The notes: generated from the letters alone by a model not told the origin. A stretch of DNA of 64,000 nt from JAVKFY01 sp040223615 (GCA_040223615.1 JAVKFY010000011.1:124001-188000); one strand, 5' to 3'; counted from the first letter of the stretch, positions 17,718-26,725 are shown. Numbers and translations: made by a program.

Positions 17718-18692
17718 CTACCCCAACACTTCCGTGTTGATCACATTGGCCGGGTCGAGCTTGCCGTCGAAGCAGTCGAGGCAGTTCTGCGCCGCCGTGG
17801 CGCCCATGCGGTACATCGACTCCTGGGTCACGCCGGCCGAGTGCGGGCTGACCAGGATGTTGTCGTACTTGAACAGCGGCTCGTCCGGCGTCGCGGGCTC
17901 GACCACAAAGGGATCGATGCCGGCGCCGGCGATGGTCTTCTTCTCCAGCGCGTCGCACAGCGCTGCCTCGTCGACGATGCCGCCGCGCGCGGTGTTGACC
18001 ACGAAGGCAGTGGCCTTCATCGCCGCCAGCTCCTTGGCGCCGACCATGCCGTCGGTCTCCTCGTTCTTCGGGCAGTTCACCGACAGGAAGTCGATGTCGC
18101 CCAGCACCGCGCGCCAGTCTTCCACCGGCGTCGCCCCGGCGGTGACGATGGCGTCCTGCACCACGTAGGGGTCGTGCACCAGCACGTTCATCTCCATCGC
18201 CACGCAGCGCGGCACCAGGCGGCGGCCGATGCGCCCGAAGCCCAGGATCAGCACGGTACGGCCGGCCAGGTCGTAGGCCGGCGGATCGAAGCGCACCAGC
18301 CAGTTGCCCTTGCGCGTCTCGCGGTCGTACAGCACCGCGCGCTTGGCCAGCGCCAGCATGAAGAACAGCGCGTGCTCGGCCACCGTCACCGAGTTGGCGA
18401 TGCCGACCACCGCCAGCGGGATGTTGTGATCGGTGAGCGCCGGCACGTCGACGGCGTCGTAGCCGACACCGTGGCGCGCGACGATCTTCAGCTTCGTGCC
18501 GGCCTCGATGATGCGCCGCGTGAACGGCGCCACGCCGAGGATGGCGCCGTCATAATCGGCGATGCGCTGCAGCACGTTGTTCTCCGACGGGTCGGTGATG
18601 TGGTCCCACTCGACGTCGTCGCGGCCGTCCAGCACGCCCTTCAGGCCGGCGCCCACGCCCGGCATCAACACCATGATCCGCTTCTTGCTCAC
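17718..18692 (-). CDS. NAD-dependent D-2-hydroxyacid dehydrogenase
   Basis: 324 residues from a GTG that overlaps the upstream gene's TGA (GTGA). It has a split catalytic domain and a Rossmann domain with GFGRIGRR (about 150-157). The catalytic set is arginine in NTARGGIVDE (about 233), glutamate in PFVVEP (about 262) and histidine in LVSPHSAG (about 283), as in phosphoglycerate dehydrogenase/glyoxylate reductase-type enzymes. No ACT domain is present, so it is not a full-length regulatory SerA. It is co-transcribed with the sugar-isomerase-like gene and divergent from the DUF3604-TctCBA operon. The likely role is oxidation or reduction of a hydroxyacid made from the imported substrate (inference). 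Confidence 0.9.
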   Translation of the reverse strand: MSKKRIMVLMPGVGAGLKGVLDGRDDVEWDHITDPSENNVLQRIADYDGAILGVAPFTRRIIEAGTKLKIVARHGVGYDAVDVPALTDHNIPLAVVGIANSVTVAEHALFFMLALAKRAVLYDRETRKGNWLVRFDPPAYDLAGRTVLILGFGRIGRRLVPRCVAMEMNVLVHDPYVVQDAIVTAGATPVEDWRAVLGDIDFLSVNCPKNEETDGMVGAKELAAMKATAFVVNTARGGIVDEAALCDALEKKTIAGAGIDPFVVEPATPDEPLFKYDNILVSPHSAGVTQESMYRMGATAAQNCLDCFDGKLDPANVINTEVLG

Positions 18693-19546
18693 TTGCTTCC
18701 TCCCAGGCCGGCCAGCAGCCCCTTAATGTACCCGGCGCTGACCGCCGCCGTCGTCGGCCCGTCGGGCCGGTAGATGAATGGCTCCAGCGCCATCCAGCCG
18801 TCGTATCTATAGCGCTTCAGCGCCCTCAGGATCGACGCGAAATCGTCGGCGCCCTGGCCCGGACCGCGCCGGTTGCCGTCGTTGAGTTGGATGTGCGCCA
18901 TGTGGCCGGAGCGCCAGTAGCGCGCGATCAGGTCGGCGACCGGCGGTTCGGTCGGCGTATTGGCCACGGCAGCGCAGTCGATCATGGTGCGCAGGCCGGG
19001 GCTGTCGACCTGGTCGACGATCGCGGCCGCCTCGGCCAGCGAGGTGACGAAGTTGGCCATCGGCGGCGCCAGCGGTTCGATGCAGTAGGTCACGCCGCAG
19101 CGCGCCGCGGTCTCGGCGACGCCGGCCAGCGCCTCGATGCCGCGCCGGCGCGCGGCCGCCTCGCCCTTGCCCCTGGGCAGTCGGCGCTGCGCCGGCGAAC
19201 CATGCACCAACACGTCGCCGCCGAGTTCGGCGCAGAGCTCGGCCAGGCCGTGCATCACCTCCAGCGTCCGCGCGCGCTGCGTCTTGTCGGCGGCGGTGAT
19301 CGACAGGCCCTTGGGCGCCAGCAGCAGCCAGTGCAGCCCGGACACCGCGACACCGGCATCGGCGGCGGTCTTGCGCAACGTCTTGATGCGGCGCGACGAC
19401 AGCCGGTGCGGTGCCTCCGGCTCGACCGTGTAAGGCGCCAGTTCCAGGCCCTCGTAGCCGAGTTCGGCGGCGACGTCGCATTGCCGGCGCCACGACCACG
19501 GCGCCAGCACCTCGTTGCACAAGGACAGCCTCATCGGCCGGCACAT
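18689..19546 (-). CDS. sugar phosphate isomerase/epimerase-like TIM-barrel protein (AP endonuclease family 2 fold)
   Basis: 285 residues (a second ATG four codons in, MRLSLCNEV, is an equally good start). The xylose-isomerase-like TIM-barrel pattern is visible: LSLCNEVLAPWSWRRQCDVAAELGYEGLELAP at the start, VSGLHWLLLAPKG at strand 3, metal-site residues GGDVLVHGSP, CIEPLAPPMANFV with the strand glutamate, MIDCAAVAN, GHMAHIQLNDGNRRGPGQGADDF and the final MALEPF. Members isomerise or epimerise keto sugars or lyse inositol derivatives; the exact reaction is not predictable. It is the first gene of the minus-strand pair, facing the promoter with the palindrome at 19614. Confidence 0.87.
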   Translation of the reverse strand: MCRPMRLSLCNEVLAPWSWRRQCDVAAELGYEGLELAPYTVEPEAPHRLSSRRIKTLRKTAADAGVAVSGLHWLLLAPKGLSITAADKTQRARTLEVMHGLAELCAELGGDVLVHGSPAQRRLPRGKGEAAARRRGIEALAGVAETAARCGVTYCIEPLAPPMANFVTSLAEAAAIVDQVDSPGLRTMIDCAAVANTPTEPPVADLIARYWRSGHMAHIQLNDGNRRGPGQGADDFASILRALKRYRYDGWMALEPFIYRPDGPTTAAVSAGYIKGLLAGLGGSK

Positions 19547-19613
19547 TCATGTTCAGGCATAGAAAGGTCCACGCTTGCGGGCGTGCGCCGAAGCCCTCTA
19601 ACATCAGCAGAAG

Positions 19614-19627
19614 TAACCAACTGGTTA
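19614..19627. promoter_or_regulatory. candidate operator palindrome in divergent promoter region
   Basis: TAACCA-AC-TGGTTA is a perfect 6-base inverted repeat with a 2-base centre, flanked by further pairing A/T bases, in the 106-base spacer between the isomerase-like gene and the DUF3604 gene. Its placement suits a dimeric GntR-, LacI- or TetR-class repressor controlling both arms; no regulator gene is adjacent. Confidence 0.5.
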
Positions 19628-19652
19628 TTTCTGGTTCCGCGGCGGAGGGCCG

Positions 19653-21140
19653 ATGGCGCGCGATCACCGCATTCTGTTCGGCGACATCCACAATCACAAC
19701 GCCTACGGCTATGGCGTCGGCTCGATGGAGCGATCCATCGACATCGCGCGCACGCATCTCGACTTCTTCGCCTTCACCGGCCACGCCAGCTGGCACGACA
19801 TGGTGCCGATGGAGGGCGGGCGCGAGAACCACTGGATCAAGGGCTTTGCCAAGCTGGCCGAGGGCTGGCCGATGGTGCAGTCGCTGATTGCCGACGCCAA
19901 CCGGGCCGACGAGTTTTCCGCCTTCCTGGGCTACGAGTGGCATTCCAGCCAGTTCGGCGACCAGTGCGTGGTGTTTCCGGAGGACAACCGGCCGCTGGTG
20001 CTGCCCGACCACGTCGACGAGCTGCGCCGGTTCTGCGTCGGCGAAGGCGCGCTGATGATCCCGCATCACCTGGCCTATCCGACCGGCCGGCGCGGCGTGA
20101 ACTGGGAAGTGTTCGACCCGGCCTGCACGCCGGTGGTCGAGATCATGTCGGAACATGGCAATTCCGAGCACGACCGCGGCCCGAACGACTACATCACCCA
20201 TTCGATGGGCGGCCGGGTCACCGCGAACACCGCCCGGCACGCGCTGGACCGCGGCCTGCGCTTCGGCTTCGTCGGCTCGACCGACAGCCACTCCGGTTTT
20301 CCCGGCGCCTATGGCGAGGGGCTGATGGCCGCGGTGGCGCCGGACAACTCGCGCCGCGCCATCATCGAGGCGATCAACGCCCGGCGCACCTACGCGTTGA
20401 CCGGCGACCGGATCGAGGTCGACTTCACCGTCGACGGCGAGATGCTGGGCGGCATCCTGCCCGCGCGCGACGCCGTCGAGGCGGCCTGGGACGTGCGCGG
20501 CCGCGACGAGCTCGACGTGGTCGAGGTGATCTGCAACGGCCACGTCGTGCACCGCGACTTCCCCGGCTTCCCGGCCGCCGACGCCCTGTTCGGCGAGGGC
20601 GTGCAGCTGCGCCTGGAATGGGGCTGGGGACCGTGGGGCGATCTGGCGCTGGAACGCACCTGCGACTGGCGCTTCGACATCGCGGTCAAGGGCGGCCGGC
20701 TGCACCGCGCCTTCCCGTGCCTGCAATCCGGGCCGTTCGACGAGGCGCGCCGGCACCGGGTGACGCCGACCGGCGCGAACGCGCTGGCCGTCACCTCCTA
20801 CACCTCGCGGCGCGGCGCCTACCGGCAGAACCCGAACCAGTCGCTGGTGCTGGAGCTGGACGGGGACGCCGCGACCGAGGTCGAGGTGAAGCTGAGCCAG
20901 CCGGTCGGGCAGACCTGCACGACAACTCTCGGCGAACTGGCGCGGGGCTCGAAGATCGAGTTCACTGGGCCGTTCCCGAAGGAGGCCTACCAGTTCCACC
21001 GCCTGGTGCCGCGTCGCGCCAGCGCGGTTGCCGGCCGCGCCGCCATCGATGTGCCGGGCGGGCGCGGCTACGTCTACCTGCGCGTCAAACAACAGAACGG
21101 ACACCTGGCATGGATCAGCCCGGTGTTCATCGGAACCTAG
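19653..21140 (+). CDS. DUF3604 / PHP-like metallo-hydrolase family protein
   Basis: 495 residues. The N-terminal GDIHNHNAYG carries the HxH metal motif of PHP-type phosphoesterases. Further metal-type motifs are FTGHASWHDM (about 48-57), MIPHHLAYPTG (about 135-145), EIMSEHGNSEHD (about 165) and GSTDSHSGFPGAYGEG (about 208-223). This set is what DUF3604-containing proteins show. The C-terminal 200 residues are beta-rich and uncharacterised. No signal peptide is visible, so it is probably cytosolic. It is the first gene of the operon with tctC-tctB-tctA and an enolase-family protein, so it presumably hydrolyses a bond in the imported compound or a derivative (inference). No function has been established for this family that I can name. 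Confidence 0.75.
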   Translation: MARDHRILFGDIHNHNAYGYGVGSMERSIDIARTHLDFFAFTGHASWHDMVPMEGGRENHWIKGFAKLAEGWPMVQSLIADANRADEFSAFLGYEWHSSQFGDQCVVFPEDNRPLVLPDHVDELRRFCVGEGALMIPHHLAYPTGRRGVNWEVFDPACTPVVEIMSEHGNSEHDRGPNDYITHSMGGRVTANTARHALDRGLRFGFVGSTDSHSGFPGAYGEGLMAAVAPDNSRRAIIEAINARRTYALTGDRIEVDFTVDGEMLGGILPARDAVEAAWDVRGRDELDVVEVICNGHVVHRDFPGFPAADALFGEGVQLRLEWGWGPWGDLALERTCDWRFDIAVKGGRLHRAFPCLQSGPFDEARRHRVTPTGANALAVTSYTSRRGAYRQNPNQSLVLELDGDAATEVEVKLSQPVGQTCTTTLGELARGSKIEFTGPFPKEAYQFHRLVPRRASAVAGRAAIDVPGGRGYVYLRVKQQNGHLAWISPVFIGT

Positions 21141-21154
21141 AAAGGGAGGCAGAC

Positions 21155-22117
21155 ATGCTCACCACCATCAATCGCCGTGCCGTCGTCGCCGTACTGGCCG
21201 GCGTCGGCGTCCTGGCCGTCGCCGGCGGCGCCATCGCCGAGAGCTATCCGGACAAGCCGATCACCTTCGTCGTGCCGTGGCCGGCCGGCGGGCGCACCGA
21301 CATCGTCGGCCGCATCGTCGCCTCGTCGATCGGCTCGGTCCTGGGCCAGCCGGTCGCGGTGGTGAACCGCACCGGTGGGCGCGGCGCGGTCGGCACCAAG
21401 TTCGTGCTCGACGCCCCGAAGGACGGCTACACCGTGCTGGTGACCACGCCGGGCAACCAGATCCTCGGTCCGGTGCACAATCCGGATATCGGGTTCAAGC
21501 CGATGGACTTCCGCGGCATCGGCCGCGTCGCCTCGGGCGCGGTGGTGCTGGCAGCCGGCGCCGACCAGCCGTTCAAGACGGCCAAGGAGATGCTGGACTA
21601 CGCCAAGGCACATCCGGGCGAACTCAGCTATTCCGGCGTGAAGAACGTGCTGCCGTGGCTGGCGGCGGAGTCGCTGGCCAAGAATGCCGGCGTGTCGTTC
21701 AAGCACGTGCCGTCGAAGGGCGACGCCGACGCGGTGCCGATGGCGCTGGGCGGCCACGTCAACATGGTCTCCTCGTCGTCGGTGAACGCCATCGCGCCGC
21801 ACCTGGGCGGTGGCAAGATCACGCCGCTGGTGGTGTTCGCCGACGAACGTCTGGCCGAGCTGCCGGACACCCCAACCGCCAAGGAGCTGGGCTACGACAT
21901 CACCGCCAGCCCTTGGACCGGCCTCGCGGTGGCCAAGGGCGTGCCGGAGGATCGCATCGAGATCCTGCGCAAGGCGCTGAAGCAGGTGATCGAGGACAAG
22001 ACCTTCCTCAACTTCGCCAGCCAGTCGAAGACGCTGGTGTCCTATGCCGACGGCGCCGCCTTCGAGCAGCAGTGGGCCAGCGAATACGGCAACTTCTCGG
22101 CTGTCGTCGGCAAGTAG
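21155..22117 (+). CDS. tripartite tricarboxylate transporter substrate-binding protein (Bug/TctC family)
   Basis: 320 residues; ATG 21155 follows AAAGGGAGGC by five bases. It has a signal peptide (RRAVVAVLAGVGVLAVAGGAIA, cleaved near residue 29) and then the Bug N-terminus ESYPDKPITFVVPWPAGGRTDIVGR. Other family landmarks are VVNRTGGRGAVGTKFV, KDGYTVLVTTPGN, AKAHPGELSYSG and the C-terminal FEQQWASEYGNFSAVV. It captures a carboxylate in the periplasm for TctAB. Bug proteins bind many organic acids and some neutral ligands, so the ligand is open. It sits 14 bases downstream of the DUF3604 gene and 15 upstream of tctB. Confidence 0.93.
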   Translation: MLTTINRRAVVAVLAGVGVLAVAGGAIAESYPDKPITFVVPWPAGGRTDIVGRIVASSIGSVLGQPVAVVNRTGGRGAVGTKFVLDAPKDGYTVLVTTPGNQILGPVHNPDIGFKPMDFRGIGRVASGAVVLAAGADQPFKTAKEMLDYAKAHPGELSYSGVKNVLPWLAAESLAKNAGVSFKHVPSKGDADAVPMALGGHVNMVSSSSVNAIAPHLGGGKITPLVVFADERLAELPDTPTAKELGYDITASPWTGLAVAKGVPEDRIEILRKALKQVIEDKTFLNFASQSKTLVSYADGAAFEQQWASEYGNFSAVVGK

Positions 22118-22132
22118 CCGACGACCCGGCCG

Positions 22133-22600
22133 GTGACCCAGGCGACGCGCGACCTGAGCGCGGGGTTGCTGCTGGCGGCGCTCGGATGCGCGTTGCTGGC
22201 GGCGATCCCGAGCCAGGTCGGCATGGGCGACGGCGGCTGGTTCTCGCCGGCCTTCATGCCGGCGGTGATCGGCATTGTCATCGTCGCGCTGGCCCTGTTG
22301 CTGGCCGTACAAGGCTGGCTGCGGCGGCACCAAGAAGTCGTGGCGCGGGTCGAAGGCCGCGGGCGGGCGTGGCTGGCGATCTGCGCCGTCGTTGCGATCA
22401 TCGCCGGTCAGGCCGCGTTGATGACATACGCCGGCTACATCGCCACCGGCGCGGTGGCGGTGGTGTTGCTGGCGCTGACCTATGGGCATCGGCGCTGGTG
22501 GCATCTAGTGTTGCTCGCAGTCGTGGTGCCGCCAGCGCTGCAACTCTTCTTCCGCTACACCATGCTGGTGCTGCTGCCGCAGGGCAGCTGGCTGGGCTAG
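22133..22600 (+). CDS. tripartite tricarboxylate transporter small permease (TctB family)
   Basis: 155 residues from a GTG (22133). It has four hydrophobic segments, at about 7-26, 40-62, 80-110 and 125-145, the normal TctB topology. The opening MTQATRDLSAGLLLAALGCALLA and the GDGGWFSPAFMPAVIGIVIVALALLL loop are typical. It is the small membrane partner of TctA in a sodium- or proton-coupled secondary transporter. A 60-base spacer containing a hairpin separates it from tctA. Confidence 0.85.
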   Translation: MTQATRDLSAGLLLAALGCALLAAIPSQVGMGDGGWFSPAFMPAVIGIVIVALALLLAVQGWLRRHQEVVARVEGRGRAWLAICAVVAIIAGQAALMTYAGYIATGAVAVVLLALTYGHRRWWHLVLLAVVVPPALQLFFRYTMLVLLPQGSWLG

Positions 22601-22605
22601 ATCAT

Positions 22606-22623
22606 CTCCCGCTTGCGCGGGAG
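22606..22623. repeat. hairpin between tctB and tctA
   Basis: CTCCCGC (22606-22612) pairs with GCGGGAG (22617-22623) around TTGC, six bases after the tctB stop and 37 bases before tctA. No T-run follows, so it is more likely an mRNA-stability or REP-type element than a terminator. Confidence 0.5.
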
Positions 22624-22660
22624 CGGGCCGGCGCAGACTAGACAGGAAACACACTGGGCC

Positions 22661-24157
22661 ATGGAACACCTGGCGGCGGGCCTGGACCTGATCCTGGCAT
22701 GGCAGAACGTGGCGCTGATGGCGCTGGGGCTGGTGGTCGGCATCGTCATCGGCGCCATTCCCGGGCTCAATGTGCCGCTGGCGGTCGCGCTGGCCCTGCC
22801 GTTCACCTTCCACCTGCCGCCGCTGGCCGGCCTGTCGATGCTGCTCGGCATCTACAAGGGCGGCACCTATGGCGGCTCGATCGCGGCCGTGCTGATCAAC
22901 GTGCCGGGCACGCCGGCGGCGGCCGCCACGGCGATGGACGGCTACAAGCTGGCGCGCGCCGGCAAGGCCGGCAAGGCACTGAAGACCTCGCTTTACGCCT
23001 CGGTGTTCGGCGAGCTTGTCTCCGATATCGTGCTGATCGTGCTGGCCGCTCAGGTCGCCCGGATCGCGCTCGCCTTCGGGCCGCACGAGTTCTTCGCTCT
23101 CGGCCTGTTCTCGCTCACCATCATCGCCCTGGTCTCCGGCAAGAGCCTGACCCGTGGGCTGCTCTCTGGCGCCGTCGGGGTACTGCTGGCCACCGTCGGG
23201 CTGGACCCGCTGGACGGCGAGGTGCGGCTCGCCTTCGGGGTCTACGAGCTGACCGGCGGGCTCAACTTCATCGCCCTGATCATCGGCGCCTTCGCCATCG
23301 CAGAATGTCTGGTGCAGGCGGAGAACCGGGCGCTCGGCAAGCTCGCCGCGCAGGTCCTGTCGATGTCGGCCGAACGCGCCGACAACCGGGTCAGCGCGGC
23401 CGAATTGCGCGCCCTGCTCCCAACCGTGCTGCGCGGCACCGGCATCGGCGTGTTCATCGGAGCGATTCCCGGCATCGGCGCCGCCATCGCCGCGTTCATG
23501 AGCTACGGCTTGGCCAAGCGTCTGTCGAAACAGCCGGAGACGTTCGGCGAGGGTGCGCTGGAGGGCGTGGCTGCGGCGGAAAGCGCCAACAACGCGGTTA
23601 CCGGGTCCACGCTGATCCCGCTGCTGACGCTCGGCATCCCCGGCGACGTGATTACCGCGATCATGCTGGGCGCGCTCACCGTGCACGGCCTGATCCCCGG
23701 CCCGACCCTGTTCCAGCAGCAGGGCGACTTCGTCACCGCACTGCTGATCGGCATGCTGATGGTCACCGGCCTGCACCTGGTGATCGGCCGGCTCGGCCTG
23801 CCGCTGTTCATCCACGCGGTGCGGCTGCCGCCCGGCATCCTGTTCCCGCTGGTGGTGATGCTGTGCGTCACCGGCACCTACGTCGCCACGTCGAACACCT
23901 TCGACGTCTTCGTGATGCTGGCCTTCGGGGTGCTGGGCTATGGCATGGTGAAGTTCGACTTTCCGATCCCGCCGCTGCTGATCGGCTTTATCCTGGGGCC
24001 GCTGGTCGAGGTGTCGCTGCGCCAGGCGGTGATCCTGTCGAACAACGGCGCCTGGGATTTCGTCACCCGCCCGGTCAGCGCCGGGTTCCTGGCGCTGACC
24101 GTGATCGTCATCGGCTCGGTGATCCGGCAGCGGTTGAAGCAAGCGAGGCAGACATGA
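22661..24157 (+). CDS. tripartite tricarboxylate transporter large permease (TctA family)
   Basis: 498 residues from ATG 22661 (an earlier in-frame codon at 22613 lies in the hairpin region and is less likely). About twelve membrane helices are visible. The two family signature loops are present: GAIPGLNVPLAVALALPFTF (about 31-50) and IGAIPGIGAAIAAFMSYGLAKR (about 266-287), each with the GxxPGxG pattern. Other conserved stretches are GIYKGGTYGGSIAAVLINVPGTP and GVAAAESANNAVTGSTLIPLLTLGIPGD. It is the transport pore. Its stop overlaps the ATG of the enolase-family gene by ATGA, tying uptake to catabolism. Confidence 0.94.
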   Translation: MEHLAAGLDLILAWQNVALMALGLVVGIVIGAIPGLNVPLAVALALPFTFHLPPLAGLSMLLGIYKGGTYGGSIAAVLINVPGTPAAAATAMDGYKLARAGKAGKALKTSLYASVFGELVSDIVLIVLAAQVARIALAFGPHEFFALGLFSLTIIALVSGKSLTRGLLSGAVGVLLATVGLDPLDGEVRLAFGVYELTGGLNFIALIIGAFAIAECLVQAENRALGKLAAQVLSMSAERADNRVSAAELRALLPTVLRGTGIGVFIGAIPGIGAAIAAFMSYGLAKRLSKQPETFGEGALEGVAAAESANNAVTGSTLIPLLTLGIPGDVITAIMLGALTVHGLIPGPTLFQQQGDFVTALLIGMLMVTGLHLVIGRLGLPLFIHAVRLPPGILFPLVVMLCVTGTYVATSNTFDVFVMLAFGVLGYGMVKFDFPIPPLLIGFILGPLVEVSLRQAVILSNNGAWDFVTRPVSAGFLALTVIVIGSVIRQRLKQARQT

Positions 24158-25284
24158 AGATCGAACGCATCGAGCTGTTTCCGGTGGTGCTGCCGCTGCG
24201 CGCGGTGCTGACCCTGCCGCGTGGCGCCAGCCGGACGCTGGCCGAGGGCAAGCAGGTGATCCTGGTGAAGATGACCGGCGACGACGGCACCGTCGGCTGG
24301 GGCGAGGCCGGGCCGAGCCGGCGCTGGTCGGCGGAGACCACGCATTCGACCTACACCAGCATCAAGCATTACCTGGCACCGGTGCTGATCGGGCGCGACC
24401 CGTTCGACATCGCCGGCCTGCACGAGGCGATGAATACCGAGCTGGCGCCGGGGCTCGATCCCGGCCAACCCGTTGCGAAAGCGGCGCTCGACATGGCGGC
24501 GCACGACCTAATCTGCAAGAAGCTCGGCATCAACCTGCAGACCTGGCTCGGCGCCAAGGCACGCGACCGGATCGCGCTCTCCTACCTCGTCTCCGCGCCG
24601 ACACCGGACAAGATCTCGGAAGTCGTCGCCAAGGGCCTGGCGGAAGGCTTCCGCGCCTTCAAGGTCAAGGTCGGCCACGACCTCAGCCTCGACATCGACA
24701 ACGTCAAGGCGGCGCTGGCCGCCGCGCCAGGCTGTGTGGTGTGGCCGGATGCCAACCAGGGCTACACGCTGGACCAGGGATTGCGCGCGGCGCGCGCCTT
24801 CGAGGCGCTCGGCATCGAGCTGTTCGAGCAGCCGATCCCGATGACCGACGTTTACGGCATGCGCAAGCTGCTCGCCGCGACGACGATGAACATTGCGCTC
24901 GACGAGGCCGCGATGGGCCTGCCCTACGTCATCGAGCTGATCCGGCGCGAGGCAGTCGAGGGCCTGGTGGTGAAGGTCAACAAGGTCGGCGGCATCCACT
25001 ATGCGCGCCAGCTCTGCGACCTGGCGCGCAATGCCGGCTTCAGCCTGATCGGCTCCGGCCTGATGGACGCACCACTAGGCTTCGCCGCCTCGGTGCACCT
25101 GTTCGCCGCCTACGGCATCGACTTCCCGGTCGACCTCAACGGGCCGCAGCACCTGTCCGGCGACTATCTCGCCGAGCCGCTGCCGATGGACGGGCAGGAC
25201 GCGCTGGTACCGACAGTGCCGGGCCTGGGATGCGTCGTGGACGAGGAACGGATCGCCGGGGAGTTGCGTTTGGACCTGGCATGA
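24154..25284 (+). CDS. mandelate racemase / muconate lactonizing enzyme family protein (MLE subgroup)
   Basis: 376 residues, enolase superfamily. The capping domain is about 1-130 and the barrel follows. Acid-base lysines are Lys170 and Lys172 in FKVKVGHD. The Mg ligands are Asp199 (PDANQGY), Glu225 (LFEQPIP) and Asp250 (ALDEAA). The sixth-strand lysine is Lys274 (VVKVNKVGG). KxK plus a strand-6 lysine places it in the MLE subgroup (cycloisomerases, dipeptide epimerases, o-succinylbenzoate synthase), not in the mandelate racemase subgroup with its His-Asp dyad. The reaction is unknown; position after TctA suggests abstraction of an alpha-carboxylate proton from the imported acid. Confidence 0.88.
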   Translation: MKIERIELFPVVLPLRAVLTLPRGASRTLAEGKQVILVKMTGDDGTVGWGEAGPSRRWSAETTHSTYTSIKHYLAPVLIGRDPFDIAGLHEAMNTELAPGLDPGQPVAKAALDMAAHDLICKKLGINLQTWLGAKARDRIALSYLVSAPTPDKISEVVAKGLAEGFRAFKVKVGHDLSLDIDNVKAALAAAPGCVVWPDANQGYTLDQGLRAARAFEALGIELFEQPIPMTDVYGMRKLLAATTMNIALDEAAMGLPYVIELIRREAVEGLVVKVNKVGGIHYARQLCDLARNAGFSLIGSGLMDAPLGFAASVHLFAAYGIDFPVDLNGPQHLSGDYLAEPLPMDGQDALVPTVPGLGCVVDEERIAGELRLDLA

Positions 25285-26648
25285 ACCGGGCACCGATTTC
25301 GACGAGATCCGCGGCCTCGCGACTGGCCGGCTGGCTCGTCGCGATCGCCCTGGTGTTCAGCGCCGGATTCGCGGCCGCGCAGGACGCCGGTGACGCCAAG
25401 CCCGCCAGCACCATCGACGTCAAATCCGACGCCGACACCGACGCCAGCATCGCCCTGCGGCTCGGCGGCATCTATGACGCGCTCAGCGCCTTTCGCGGCG
25501 TCGAGATCGAGGTCGATGCCGGCGTGGTCAGCCTGAGCGGCACCGTGGCCGACTCCGCCTCGGTCGAAGAAGCCGCGGAGCTGGCACAGCGGGTCCAGGG
25601 CGTGGTGGCGGTGCGCAACGACATCGCGGTGGATGCCTCGCTTGGCGACCAGCTGACCCCTGCCTACGAACGTCTGACGGAGCGACTGCAGCTGATGGTC
25701 GGCCTGCTGCCGCTGATCGCGGTGGCACTCATCGTGTTCGTTGTCTTCCTGATCGTCGGCCTGTGGGCGGCGCGAAGCTGGGCCTTGTGGGACCGGATCG
25801 CGCCAAACGCTTTCGTCGGCGACCTGATCCGGCAGATCGTACGCATCGCCTTCATCGTCGGCGGCGCGGTGGTGGCGCTCGACATCCTGAGCGCCACCGC
25901 CTTGCTCGGCACGTTGCTGGGTACCGCCGGACTGGTCGGGCTGGCCGTCGGCTTCGCGGTCCGCGACACCATCGAGAACTACATCGCCTCGATCCTGCTC
26001 TCGATCCGGCAGCCGTTCCGGCCCAACGACCACGTCCGGATCGAAGGCTTCGAAGGCCACGTGATCCGGCTGACGTCGCGCGCCACGATCATCATGACAC
26101 TGGACGGCAACCACGTACGCATCCCCAACGCGACAGTGTTCAAGGGCGTGGTGGAGAATTTCAGCGCCAATCCGGAACGGCGCTTCGAGTTCGTGCTCGG
26201 TATCGATGCCGACGCCAGCCTGCGCGACGCGCTCGACCTCGGACTGGCGACGCTGGACCAAATCGACTTCGTGCTGAAGGAGCCCGAGCCGGTCGGCCTC
26301 GTACAGGATGTCGGCGACTCCAATGTGCTGCTGTGGTTCTCCGGCTGGATCGACCAGCGCGCCACCGATTTCGGCAAGGCACGCGGCGAGTCGATCCGGC
26401 TGACCAAGCGGGCGCTGGAGAATGCCGGCTTCGGCCTGCCGGAACCGATCTACCGGCTGCGCATGGAAGGCACGCCGGCGACCCTGTCGACCACGCCACC
26501 AGCCAGACCGACAGCGCCGGAACCGCCGGCCGACAGCGCCGAAGCGGGCGACGCCTCGATCGAGAACGCGGTCGCCGAAAAGGTTGCCGAGGAACGCGCG
26601 CGCGGCGGCGAGGACGACCTGCTCGACCCGACGCGGCCGACCGAGTGA
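25281..26648 (+). CDS. small-conductance mechanosensitive channel with periplasmic BON domain
   Basis: 455 residues. It has a signal-like first helix (LAGWLVAIALVFSAGFAAA, about 15-33) and then a BON domain of about 65 residues (IALRLGGIYDALSAFRGVEIEVDAGVVSLSGTV). Three membrane helices follow, the last being the glycine-alanine pore helix LLGTLLGTAGLVGLAVGFAVRDTIENYIAS typical of MscS. A beta domain (DHVRIEGFEGHVIRLTSRAT...RIPNATVFKGVVENFS) and a proline/acid-rich tail complete it. It relieves osmotic pressure in the inner membrane. Its ATG overlaps the enolase-gene stop, so it is translated with the catabolic operon, which is unusual for a stress channel. Confidence 0.92.
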   Translation: MNRAPISTRSAASRLAGWLVAIALVFSAGFAAAQDAGDAKPASTIDVKSDADTDASIALRLGGIYDALSAFRGVEIEVDAGVVSLSGTVADSASVEEAAELAQRVQGVVAVRNDIAVDASLGDQLTPAYERLTERLQLMVGLLPLIAVALIVFVVFLIVGLWAARSWALWDRIAPNAFVGDLIRQIVRIAFIVGGAVVALDILSATALLGTLLGTAGLVGLAVGFAVRDTIENYIASILLSIRQPFRPNDHVRIEGFEGHVIRLTSRATIIMTLDGNHVRIPNATVFKGVVENFSANPERRFEFVLGIDADASLRDALDLGLATLDQIDFVLKEPEPVGLVQDVGDSNVLLWFSGWIDQRATDFGKARGESIRLTKRALENAGFGLPEPIYRLRMEGTPATLSTTPPARPTAPEPPADSAEAGDASIENAVAEKVAEERARGGEDDLLDPTRPTE

Positions 26649-26725
26649 GTTAGAACGGCTTCACGCTGACCGGCTACGGCGCACGTCAACCCGGGATAGT
26701 CGTTGTCGTCTAGATCGTCGCCGCT

